Part shown: positions 5,769-12,961 of the stretch, piece after piece
How positions within the stretch are numbered: position 1 is the stretch's first letter
How the letters are laid out: every line of letters begins with the position of its first letter
NCBI GenBank assembly: GCA_018402485.1
Contig: JAGYIY010000001.1
Coordinates: 342,001 to 406,000, forward strand
From: Roseivirga sp.
Lineage (GTDB): Bacteria; Bacteroidota; Bacteroidia; Cytophagales; Cyclobacteriaceae
Length of the DNA: 64,000 nt
Reading direction: 5' to 3'
Made by a program: the position numbers and the translations under genes
The notes under the pieces: model-generated
Seen by the model: the letters and a program-made list of their open reading frames with translations, nothing else
Told to the model about the DNA's origin: nothing
Databases searched by the model: none

Positions 5769-7742
5769 CTAATTAGTTCTTAATTTTTCCAAATGCTCCC
5801 ATATCATGACCATAGCTAGGGTATCTAATTCACAATACTTTTTAAGTCCAGAAACAAGTTCCTCGCGCTCTTTATCCGTTATATCTACATACTGAAGTTT
5901 CGCATAAGCCGTCATTGCCTCACCCCCATTAGCGATATCACTTATACCACTAATTAAAATATCCTTTTCGTTCGAATTCCAGTTCTCAAATAATGGGGGT
6001 AGCATTTTATAAGGGTTAATCACCTTACCTTTTTCTTTAGTAATCCAGATATGATTAGAATCAAAATTGAGGCTACTTATGCCTAAGTCTCCGATACTTT
6101 TAGCGTAACGCGTTTGAAGATCGTTGTCCGACTCTAAAACAGCGGGCAGAAGGTCTTTAATTGAGTTAGATCCTTTTGTTAACGGATTGTAATAGTACTT
6201 TAGGACAACGTCCCGCAAGTCAATCATTATACGATCACCTGTCCACGATTCAGTATTATTGGCCGTTGGTTTGGTGATTGATTTAAAAAACACCATCAAC
6301 TGATCCTTATCCGACTCTTTACTTAATCTAAGCTGATTAATTATCGCGTTGAGCACTGAATTCTCGTGAGTGGCAAACATGAATATAGATCCGTTATCTT
6401 GCTCTAATGCACGTTTTAGAGAACGAGCGAATTCGAAGTTTGGAAAATGGCCAGGTTCGGCATCAATAAATTCGGTTTGATGGGTAATGGTTCCGTTTTC
6501 GAGCACCTTATGGTGTGAAAACTGAAAAGCCACTTGTTCGTATGGCCTCCCTCCTTTAAAGAAAGGCAAGGCCACGCTACTGGTTTCAAAATCAATAAAA
6601 TGTAACGGATACTTCCATAGTCTCATCGCATCACGTAACTCTTCATTAAGACAGTAGATTGAATCGTCACAGTCCTTTCTTTTTTCAACCTGAATCCATC
6701 GTCTTTCACTTGTAGAGATTTGACCGGCTTTTGGTTCAACCTTAAAGTCTTGTTCCTTTAAATCTTTAATAAATAATCGATTTTCTTCAATGAGATTCTT
6801 TCCTTGGTAGTTCCATACCTCAAAGGCACTAGGTTTTGAACAACAGCTATCGGTCCATTGATGTTGGGTCTTAAAACACTTTAAATACCCTAGCTCTTGT
6901 CCCACTGGAACATCGGATTGATCTGCTCTAAACTCACACTTTTTACAGGTACTAAAGTTAGTAGGCCAGTTTGGGTATTTCTCTTCAAAATAAACCTGTT
7001 TCAAAAGGTCTATAGCCTCTTTAAAAGAGAGGTTTTCATGGTACTTATACTTTCCGGATATAATATCATCAATAATCGACTGCACATTCTTCTCCGAGAG
7101 TACGCTATTTCCTACATCCTCAAGAGAATGAACCTTACGTTCAATATCAAACCGCTGATTCCCCTGATCTTTTAAAGGAATTCTAAATAACTGATTAAGC
7201 CCCTCTATCTGAGCCTCTTTACTCTTATCGGCAAGCATCAAATACGAGGTAATCTTCAAATTCGGATAAGCGTTAGAAGCTACATAGTATTGATATGCCA
7301 AATCGAACAAATAGGGCTTCCATTCTGAAGTGAGAGCACTTCTTTTTCCAATAAACTCATAATCATTATTGGGATCGTAACTCTTTGCCTTTACTTCAAT
7401 AAGTTTTACGTGGTTACCTTGTTTTACTACCACATCAGAACGAACATAATACCCATCAAATTCGAAAGCAGCCTCGTAAATAGCAATATTCTCATGGCCT
7501 TCAATAAGCGGATGCGTCTCGGCAACAGAAGCCTCATAATCTCCAGGGTGAGCTTCTATAAAACGACCCTCAGGATAATGAAGGCGGGCAAGTTCTTCAA
7601 CCTGAAACCCTCCTTGAGCCAAGGACTCTAAGAACGGATCGTCAATCTTTTTGTTGTAGTACAAATTACCCTTCGAGAGAAAGTAGAGTTTATTAGGGCA
7701 ATCTAAGCCTGTTCGAAACTTTGATTTAGATAGTTTTTTCAT
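5769..7742 (-). CDS. DUF2779 protein: Cas4-like PD-(D/E)XK nuclease fused to a DEDD exonuclease-like domain
   Basis: A 657-residue protein. The N-terminal half carries a PD-(D/E)XK signature: Asp103 in RSDVVV, Glu116 and Lys118 in LIEVKAK. Cys15 (LDCPNKLYF) and Cys266, Cys269 and Cys289 (CKKCEF, YLKCF) are placed like the four ligands of a Cas4/AddB-type Fe-S cluster. The C-terminal DUF2779 part starts around residue 380 with HFIDFETS (Asp384, Glu386), as in DEDD 3'-5' exonucleases. No Cas1 or CRISPR array is near. Its stop overlaps the region just before a restriction-methylase stump, so a defence role is likely but inferred. Confidence 0.82.
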   Translation of the reverse strand: MKKLSKSKFRTGLDCPNKLYFLSKGNLYYNKKIDDPFLESLAQGGFQVEELARLHYPEGRFIEAHPGDYEASVAETHPLIEGHENIAIYEAAFEFDGYYVRSDVVVKQGNHVKLIEVKAKSYDPNNDYEFIGKRSALTSEWKPYLFDLAYQYYVASNAYPNLKITSYLMLADKSKEAQIEGLNQLFRIPLKDQGNQRFDIERKVHSLEDVGNSVLSEKNVQSIIDDIISGKYKYHENLSFKEAIDLLKQVYFEEKYPNWPTNFSTCKKCEFRADQSDVPVGQELGYLKCFKTQHQWTDSCCSKPSAFEVWNYQGKNLIEENRLFIKDLKEQDFKVEPKAGQISTSERRWIQVEKRKDCDDSIYCLNEELRDAMRLWKYPLHFIDFETSSVALPFFKGGRPYEQVAFQFSHHKVLENGTITHQTEFIDAEPGHFPNFEFARSLKRALEQDNGSIFMFATHENSVLNAIINQLRLSKESDKDQLMVFFKSITKPTANNTESWTGDRIMIDLRDVVLKYYYNPLTKGSNSIKDLLPAVLESDNDLQTRYAKSIGDLGISSLNFDSNHIWITKEKGKVINPYKMLPPLFENWNSNEKDILISGISDIANGGEAMTAYAKLQYVDITDKEREELVSGLKKYCELDTLAMVMIWEHLEKLRTN

Positions 7743-7807
7743 CTTTCAAAGGGTTTAAATAGGTTGCAGACCAATTGTACGCTTCCCCTTTTTAGTACGG
7801 ATCTAAG

Positions 7808-8680
7808 TTATAAATTATTTTCATTTAATAAAGCTTCCTGGTCGGAGTGAAGCGTAGCGGAACGGAGACCAAGAAGCTTTTGTTTTTTGTACATTATTGG
7901 GCTCAACCCACCTAAAGAGTCGTGCGGTCTTTTGTGATTATAATCGTTAACCCATTTATTAGTTATGGTTCGCACATCGCCAAGTATTTCGAAGATATAG
8001 CAATCAAGCACTCCATTTCTAAACGATTTATTGAATCGCTCTATGTAAACGTTCTGAGTTGGCTTACCAGGTTGTATATATTTAAATTCAATTTGATTCA
8101 TTTCACTCCACTCTTTAGACAGTTTTGCAATAAATTCAGGTTCATTATCCATTCCTATTTTTTTGGCTTTCCGTGCTTATTAATTAAGTGTTTCAATACC
8201 CAAACAACTCGACTACTTTTAATTGAATAGTCTGTTTCGATAAAAAGCACCTCCCTATTATAATCATCGATTACATTAGATGAACGGAACTTTCTACCAT
8301 TTTCTAATAAATCATGAACAAAATCTATGCTCCAAGTATAATTGAAGGTTGTAGGTACTGCTAACGGCTCTTTAATCCATGCCGGTAGTCGCTTTTTGAC
8401 TTTTCTTCTCAGTGGTAAACCGATTTGCTTATAAACTCTGTATAAGCGTTTGTGATTCATTGTATAACCGCTATTACCATGCGATTATAACACTTCCAAA
8501 ACCCCTCTCTAGGATGATCTTGACTTAGTTGTGACAACTGATCAATCAGATGGCTGTCATCCTTAACAGACTTGTATTTTATGCTACTACGACTTGTCCG
8601 TAAGATACGGCACGCCTTTCTAGTACCGTTAGGATATAAAGTCTTAAGCTCTGTTACTATTTCTCTCTTATGGCAAGGCG
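7808..8680 (-). pseudogene. IS3-family transposase orfB, frameshifted
   Basis: The DDE residues are all present but in different frames: Asp in [10 protein letters not shown], Asp in IGMDNEPEF, Glu in NVYIERFNKS. One break lies in a run of seven A near 8155, where adding one A would restore the frame (GKPKK to IGMDNEPEF). A second lies near 8465-8480, between [10 protein letters not shown] and [10 protein letters not shown]. Transcriptional slippage on the A-run could fix only the first, so the gene is a pseudogene. Confidence 0.8.
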
Positions 8681-8939
8681 CTAAAGCTTTTTTTCAATAA
8701 TGTACTTTGCCATATCAAGCTCCAAAGCAAGATCAGTATACAATCGCTTCAACTTAGCATTTTCTTCTTCAAGCTTTTTTACTTTCTTCAGTTCACTTGC
8801 CTCCATACCGCTGGCGCCATTTATAAAAAGTCGCTTTTGATACGCCATGATCGCGGGCTATCGTGTCTACATCTTTGCCCAAATCAAATTCATTTAGAAT
8901 CTTGGCTATTTGGGACGGGGAAAATTTACTCTTTCTCAT
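8681..8939 (-). pseudogene. IS3-family transposase orfA, frameshifted
   Basis: The frame starts at ATG 8939 with MRKSKFSPSQIAKILNEFD and an HTH (DTIARDHGVSKATFYKWRQ). It stops at a TGA soon after, at about the usual YGGMEAS site. The continuation (MEASELKKVKKLEEENAKLK) is in another frame and runs to a stop at 8681. A small deletion at YGGMEA explains the break. Confidence 0.75.
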
Positions 8940-9058
8940 ATTACAGGTTTAAAATTAGAAATTCTAATTTTTATGTACTATTATTGGGGAAGCTTACACA
9001 ATATCTTAGTCTACTCGAAATGAATAGAAAGGGATATATTAGAGACTGTCTGAAAATA

Positions 9059-9217
9059 GTGGCTATAAAAAAAATCATATACTTCGACATGGATGGGGTT
9101 CTTGTAGATTTTGGAAAGGAAATTGACAAATCAATTACTCACCTAAATAAAATAAAGGAAGAGCTCCTGTCTTCGGAAAACAATCTAAGGCTTGCCAATA
9201 AAAAACCGACGATCTAA
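9059..9217 (+). pseudogene. 5'(3')-deoxyribonucleotidase-like (HAD) remnant
   Basis: From a GTG at 9059 the frame reads KKIIYFDMDGVLVDFGKEID, the opening HAD motif I of the 5'(3')-deoxyribonucleotidase family (DxDGVLVDF). The family is usually 170-190 residues, but this frame gives about 53 and ends in unrelated sequence. The motif lies 60 bases from the IS right end, so the surrounding sequence was probably rearranged. Bases 9218-9338 hold no further convincing gene. Confidence 0.55.
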
Positions 9218-9338
9218 CCATTAGAAAATTGACTTATAACAATCCCACTATGGAGCAGATGTTTGATAATCTAGAGAACTAAGTGTGAATTAAATATTTA
9301 TATATTTCCATGATTTAACAACTTAAAATTTATTAATT

Positions 9339-9761
9339 ATGAAATATTTTGATTTTGAAGGATGGGATAAAGACAATAGTTCTTCCTTAAATTTAATTTT
9401 TGGCGACAAAGAAAGTCTTGAAGAATTCTCATCTCATGATTTCCTAGAACTCTTCGAAATTGACGAATTAGAGGATGAAGGCGAACTACAGAAATTTGAG
9501 TATCCGGAATATTTTTCAAGCGGCACGCTTATAAAAAATTCTAGCGAATTCCATCTCTTCTCATTCGATGGAAATTTAATAGAGCTCGAAGGTTTTCTCG
9601 ATCGATTCAATGTAGACTTTGTTTGGCATTTCTCTAACAAGAATTTCAATCTAATCCACAACCACACTTTAGATGGAAACGACTTTGATGATGCTAAATC
9701 AAATTTTGGTGCAAGTGAAAAAACATCTCATCTTTTAATAACAAGAGTAGTCTCCTTCTAA
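9339..9761 (+). CDS. Small acidic protein of unknown function
   Basis: A 140-residue acidic protein (FEIDELEDEGELQKFEYPEY) without signal peptide or membrane segment. I recognise no family. Base composition is AT-rich like the rest of the island. It sits alone between the HAD remnant and repeat copy D, whose leader starts 33 bases after its stop. An immunity or antitoxin role is possible only by analogy with other acidic orphans. The YFSSG segment is shared with the protein at 3487. Confidence 0.65.
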   Translation: MKYFDFEGWDKDNSSSLNLIFGDKESLEEFSSHDFLELFEIDELEDEGELQKFEYPEYFSSGTLIKNSSEFHLFSFDGNLIELEGFLDRFNVDFVWHFSNKNFNLIHNHTLDGNDFDDAKSNFGASEKTSHLLITRVVSF

Positions 9762-9908
9762 CTGTCAAAATGAAGGAAAAATTATAGTTATATTGTAAGG
9801 GCCCCCTATGTTGAAACTTTCAAAACCCCGTTATGTATTGAAAACCTAATTCCTTAAAACACAAGGCCTCGGCTGCAACTTTGAATAACAGGGGGAGCAA
9901 TCAATGTA

Positions 9909-9936
9909 AAGGTCAGCAATTGCTGACCTTTTTTTG
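9909..9936 (+). terminator. Intrinsic terminator of repeat copy D
   Basis: The 22-base palindrome plus T-run, about 150 bases downstream of the acidic protein's stop. Confidence 0.8.
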
Positions 9937-9942
9937 TTTACA

Positions 9943-10230
9943 ATGAGTCACGCCACCTATATACTTTATTCTAAGAAAATCGATAAGTTCTACATCGGAT
10001 ACTCCTCAGATTTTTCTGAAAGACTTAAATACCACAACAACCCTCAAAAGAATCGGATATGGACAAAAAGAGGAATCCCTTGGGAAACGTTTCTTGTCAT
10101 TAACGACCTGGATTCCTCAATGGCCAGAAAGATCGAGCACTACCTGAAAAGCATGAAATCAAGGAAATTCCTTATCGAGCTAAAAAATGATCCCCAAAAA
10201 ATAAAAGCACTCATCAAAAGGCTTAATTAA
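9943..10230 (+). CDS. GIY-YIG nuclease family protein (copy D)
   Basis: A 95-residue GIY-YIG nuclease (MSHATYILYS). Its sequence is the same as copy C and retains all catalytic positions. ATG 9943 is preferred over a TTG 9 bases upstream, since it matches the other copies. This copy proves that the gene, and not the tail, is the common part of the unit. Confidence 0.85.
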   Translation: MSHATYILYSKKIDKFYIGYSSDFSERLKYHNNPQKNRIWTKRGIPWETFLVINDLDSSMARKIEHYLKSMKSRKFLIELKNDPQKIKALIKRLN

Positions 10231-10288
10231 CCTCCGATCACGATACAAGGGGTATTATAAAGTCACGTAAGTACGGGTGGGAGCAAAA

Positions 10289-10315
10289 GCTGAACAGAAA
10301 TGTTCAGCCTTTTTT
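10289..10315 (+). terminator. Intrinsic terminator after repeat copy D
   Basis: GCTGAACA (10289-10296), loop GAAA, TGTTCAGC (10301-10308), then a T-run. It is preceded by GGTGGGAGCAA, which echoes the GGGGGAGCAA found before the terminators of the repeat leaders. Confidence 0.75.
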
Positions 10316-10363
10316 GTTGTGTTTCTGTTTTTTGACTGAAAAAATTTCATGGTATATTTGACT

Positions 10364-10558
10364 ATGCCTAAGTTAGACCGAACGTTTAGTACTTCAGGTA
10401 ATCTTTTTCAAAAGAAGGAAGAGGTTATTCATTATTTAGGCATGAGCCAAGAAGAAATTGGAAAGGTTTTCGCTTATTTAAACAGTGTTTCCTTTAATTA
10501 TGCGCTAGGTAATCCTCCCAAAATGGAAAAGGATGCATTTTCAATGCGTAAAAATTAG
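10364..10558 (+). CDS. Small partner protein of a nucleotidyltransferase
   Basis: A 64-residue protein (start MPKLDRTF; an upstream ATG at 10349 is possible). Its end, MEKDAFSMRKN, resembles the C-terminus of small proteins often encoded immediately upstream of DUF6036-type nucleotidyltransferases in Bacteroidota. The stop is 2 bases before the next ATG, so the two are surely translated together. It probably acts as the cognate partner in a toxin-antitoxin-like pair. That function is inferred from the context. Confidence 0.65.
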   Translation: MPKLDRTFSTSGNLFQKKEEVIHYLGMSQEEIGKVFAYLNSVSFNYALGNPPKMEKDAFSMRKN

Positions 10559-10560
10559 TC

Positions 10561-11019
10561 ATGGGAAATATTTTTAATCCTGATTTTCGCGAATTCTTGT
10601 TGGCTCTGAATAAAAATGAAGTCAATTACGTCTTAGTAGGTGGATATTCTGTTATCTATCATGGATTCCCGAGAACAACAGGAGATTTAGATCTGTTTGT
10701 TGAAGTTTCAAAAAGCAATTACCAAAAATTGGTTCAAGCATTTGAACAATTTCAAATGCCTATTTTTGATATGACCGAAGATTCCTTTTTACATCAAACT
10801 GCAATTAATGTATATACATTTGGAAGGCCTCCTGTATGTATTGAAATTTTAAAAGAAATCTCCGGCTTTACTTTTCAAGAAATTAACAATAATGCGTTGA
10901 ATACAGTATTTGAGCAAATACCAATGAAAGTGATTCATTTAAATGATTTAAAACGAAATAAGCAAATGAGTGGCCGTGCAAAAGATTTAAATGACTTGGA
11001 AAATCTTTCTAAATTATAA
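10561..11019 (+). CDS. Nucleotidyltransferase family protein (MNT/DUF6036-like)
   Basis: A 152-residue minimal nucleotidyltransferase. The signature is VGGYSVIYHGFPRTTGDLDL: Gly27-Gly28 of the nucleotide-binding turn, then Asp42 and Asp44 as metal ligands. The C-terminus (GRAKDLNDLENLSKL) is the usual end of DUF6036-like proteins. Relatives act in MNT/HEPN and AbiE-type toxin-antitoxin or abortive-infection systems. The partner here is the small protein 2 bases upstream, not a recognisable HEPN. Substrate unknown. Confidence 0.8.
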   Translation: MGNIFNPDFREFLLALNKNEVNYVLVGGYSVIYHGFPRTTGDLDLFVEVSKSNYQKLVQAFEQFQMPIFDMTEDSFLHQTAINVYTFGRPPVCIEILKEISGFTFQEINNNALNTVFEQIPMKVIHLNDLKRNKQMSGRAKDLNDLENLSKL

Positions 11020-11260
11020 GTGTCTATACTTTATTATTTAATCATCGTTTACCTATTCAATCCCATGTAGATCATAGGGGTGAAATTACTTCTTACAATC
11101 CTACTGGATATACGTTCTAATTTATCAACCCTTTCATTACCTGTTTTAAAACGAAAAGCATCCTAAGCCAGTTTCCACTATCGTTGGTAGGGGGTGGATT
11201 TAAAAAAATGTCCAGAGGACATTTTTAGCGAAGGAGCGAGATGGCGCATAGGCAAAATAA
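11020..11260 (+). repeat. Non-coding stretch with an isolated tail of the repeat unit
   Basis: Bases about 11206-11256 repeat the tail of the GIY-YIG unit (hairpin AAAATGTCC/GGACATTTT, then AGCGAAGGAGCGAGATGGCG) without leader or nuclease gene. It marks the right limit of the accessory island, next to a core operon. The preceding 190 bases hold no gene I can support. Confidence 0.6.
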
Positions 11261-11290
11261 TAAAACCCGACACTTTCGTGTTGGGTTTTA
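11261..11290. terminator. Bidirectional terminator between convergent genes
   Basis: TAAAACCCGACAC (11261-11273), loop TTTC, GTGTTGGGTTTTA (11278-11290), with one G-T wobble. A/T-rich sequence flanks both sides, so it can stop the nucleotidyltransferase transcript and the minus-strand sigma operon. Confidence 0.6.
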
Positions 11291-11328
11291 TGATTTATCT
11301 AAATCACACTTTAAGGAATTCAGCCTAC

Positions 11329-11356
11329 CTTTTGGAAAGTTCAAACTTTCCAAAAG
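11329..11356. repeat. Perfect 13-bp hairpin after the sigma-factor operon
   Basis: CTTTTGGAAAGTT (11329-11341), two-base loop, AACTTTCCAAAAG (11344-11356). It lies 15 bases past the stop of the Spy-like gene. There is no T-run, so it may protect the mRNA 3' end or be a protein site, with termination done at 11261-11290. Confidence 0.6.
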
Positions 11357-11370
11357 TTATACAGGCGCTC

Positions 11371-12045
11371 TTATTGCTTTCTGGTAATGATGACGACACC
11401 ATTGGCACCCTTTGGTCCTACCTTCTCAATGGCACTTGCTCCTTTTAGCACATCTATGCTCATGATGTTATCCGTCTCAATCGTACCTAAATCGCCCTTA
11501 TGTTCTGTTAATTTGCCATTGACATTAAAATAAATCAAAGGAACTTTTTTACCCTCGACTTCTTCTTCAACTTCAACGTATTTTAATGTTGGAGGATTAT
11601 AAGGAAAGAAGTTGGTTTTCGACTTTGTTACTTTCAGCTTCCCTTCAACGAAATCTACCTCCTTTAATTTTTCAATCTGCTCCGGCTCCAACACTTTTTT
11701 GATCCCAATCAGGCTCATCATGCGCATTTTCTTCAGCTCTTTCTCCAAGGCCATCACCTTATCAAATTGTTGACTGACCTTTTTAGTATCGGGTTGATTC
11801 ATGGCCACCAACGAATCCAGTAGTTCTTGCTCGTAGTCCAAGTCCCACTTCAAAGTTTGGAAAGCTCCTGCACTTTCGTTGTGGATTTTCTTAATGGCAT
11901 CTGCCTGATTGGGTTTTAAGCCAATGGCCTGACGATGTTCCATTACTTTTTCCGCACTAAATAATTCCTTGCGAATGTCGCCTTGCGCCCAAAGGCCAAC
12001 CGACATTAACATACACAATGCACTAATAACGATGATTTGTTTCAT
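11371..12045 (-). CDS. Periplasmic Spy-like protein with C-terminal TonB-plug-like domain
   Basis: A 224-residue protein with a signal peptide (residues 1-20, ending GLWAQ). Residues about 25-130 are helical and contain two LTxxQ-like motifs (GLKPNQADAIKKI and VLEPEQIEKLKEV), as in Spy/CpxP stress chaperones. Residues about 140-224 end MSIDVLKGASAIEKV and GANGVVIITRK, which matches the plug domain of TonB receptors but without any barrel. The gene is third in an ECF sigma operon, 7 bases after the anti-sigma-like gene, so it probably senses or buffers envelope stress. The domain combination is unusual. Confidence 0.72.
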   Translation of the reverse strand: MKQIIVISALCMLMSVGLWAQGDIRKELFSAEKVMEHRQAIGLKPNQADAIKKIHNESAGAFQTLKWDLDYEQELLDSLVAMNQPDTKKVSQQFDKVMALEKELKKMRMMSLIGIKKVLEPEQIEKLKEVDFVEGKLKVTKSKTNFFPYNPPTLKYVEVEEEVEGKKVPLIYFNVNGKLTEHKGDLGTIETDNIMSIDVLKGASAIEKVGPKGANGVVIITRKQ

Positions 12046-12052
12046 GTTCTTT

Positions 12053-12364
12053 TTAATTTGAGGTTAATAAAAAATCTGTTGGAGCTTCCCACACCGACAT
12101 GGTGGAAGTCGCTTTAAGGCCCAATTCGGGCGTGTTGTCTTCATCTACCGAAAAGGTGATGACAATGGTGTCTTTATACAATTCTTCTTCTTTTTCGAAC
12201 AGGCCCTGCCACCAGGCCAAGAGCACGAGAGAAGCGGCAATGGCCAGTACCATGTGAATGGGAAACTTGTATTGCCTTGGCTGCTCAAACTTTGGTATGG
12301 AGCGCTTAGCATCTTGCACTTTCATCTGTTCAAAAAAAGATTGTACTCCTTGGTCTTCATTCAT
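12053..12364 (-). CDS. Putative anti-sigma factor, single-pass membrane protein
   Basis: A 103-residue protein with a soluble N-terminus of about 35 residues, one membrane helix (MVLAIAASLVLLAWW) and a periplasmic tail. Its start overlaps the end of the sigma factor gene by 8 bases. Size, topology and position are those of a short anti-sigma factor, but no zinc-binding HxxxCxxC motif is present, so the assignment depends on context. Confidence 0.6.
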   Translation of the reverse strand: MNEDQGVQSFFEQMKVQDAKRSIPKFEQPRQYKFPIHMVLAIAASLVLLAWWQGLFEKEEELYKDTIVITFSVDEDNTPELGLKATSTMSVWEAPTDFLLTSN

Positions 12365-12842
12365 GTCGTACCTCCTTGGTTAATAATTCCTTCAATTTGT
12401 CTTTTCCACGTTGGTAGTGGGTGCGCACCGAGCCCAACCCGATAGCCAGTATATCTGCTACTTCTGCAAGGGTATGTTGATGGTAAAAAACCAACAGCAA
12501 CACTTCCCTTTGGCGCTGGGGTAGCTTCAAGAGCAGTTGCTCACAGTCTTGGTCGTTATGCACTTCCATTTCTTCCATGGGTAATTCGGCCGGCAATATG
12601 TGCATCAATTTTTCACCACGCAGATGCTCTAATGCCGTAAAGCGTATCACAGAAAAAAGCCAAGTTTTAAAAGCAGCCTCTCCTTTGTAGTGGGCTTGAC
12701 CATCCCAAACCTTTAAATAAACGGTTTGCAGTACATCTTTAGCCCTTTCATCATCGAATCGGCAACATTGCCGAGCCCATAAAAAAGCATCACGATGTGT
12801 TTCTGTCAGCAACTGCTCCAACTTACTCTTCTTCATGTGCAT
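12357..12842 (-). CDS. RNA polymerase sigma factor, ECF subfamily
   Basis: A 161-residue sigma-70 factor. Region 2 covers about residues 15-80 (AKDVLQTVYLKVWD, FKTWLFSVIRFTALEHLR). Region 4 follows at about 105-155 (KLPQRQREVLLLVFYHQHTLAEVADIL, then GSVRTHYQRGKDKL). The start could be either Met1 or Met3 (12836). It heads an operon with the anti-sigma-like and Spy-like genes, which likely form its regulon and feedback loop. Confidence 0.9.
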   Translation of the reverse strand: MHMKKSKLEQLLTETHRDAFLWARQCCRFDDERAKDVLQTVYLKVWDGQAHYKGEAAFKTWLFSVIRFTALEHLRGEKLMHILPAELPMEEMEVHNDQDCEQLLLKLPQRQREVLLLVFYHQHTLAEVADILAIGLGSVRTHYQRGKDKLKELLTKEVRHE

Positions 12843-12902
12843 AGGTAAGTGTCAATTTCGTTGAAATATATGACAAGCCTAGGTGTTTATTTTTACCAAA
12901 AA

Positions 12903-12925
12903 AAAAGCCCCAACACGGGGCTTTT
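12903..12925 (-). terminator. Intrinsic terminator of the rhodanese gene
   Basis: AAAAGCCCC (12903-12911), loop AACAC, GGGGCTTTT (12917-12925). Read on the minus strand it is followed by a run of about ten T, so it ends the rhodanese transcript. Confidence 0.8.
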
Positions 12926-12961
12926 CACAATCCAAAAAACAACAAAACTACATGCTGAACG

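Larger units (their letters stand above)
7776..8998 (-). mobile_element. IS3-family element (IS407-like), with 4-bp target duplication
   Basis: The ends are inverted repeats. The left begins TGTACGCTTCCCC and the right, reversed, TGTAAGCTTCCCC; both continue to TAGTAC. The flanks repeat CAAT on both sides (7772-7775 and 8999-9002), a 4-bp target duplication. At 1,223 bp it is full length for this group. Both transposase frames are broken, so the copy is no longer active by itself. It inserted just beyond the 5' end of the DUF2779 gene and may affect that gene's promoter. Confidence 0.88.
9794..10250 (+). repeat. GIY-YIG repeat unit, copy D (no tRNA-like tail)
   Basis: Full leader, terminator and intact nuclease gene, matching copies A and C to about 10250. 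The tRNA-like tail and the AAAATGTCC hairpin are then replaced by other sequence, so copies differ at the right end and agree at the left and centre. Confidence 0.85.

Noticed and set aside
5769-7742. CRISPR-associated Cas4
   Set aside because: The protein is much longer than Cas4, with a DUF2779 half, and no CRISPR genes are near.
249-10250. CRISPR array
   Set aside because: The repeats are hundreds of bases long and contain a gene; spacing is irregular and there are no short spacers or Cas1/Cas2.
249-11300. Classical integron
   Set aside because: No tyrosine integrase or attC-like folded site was found; the similarity is only in layout.
11194-11448. Plus-strand frame of 84 codons
   Set aside because: It runs through the repeat tail, a terminator and the 3' end of the Spy-like gene on the other strand.
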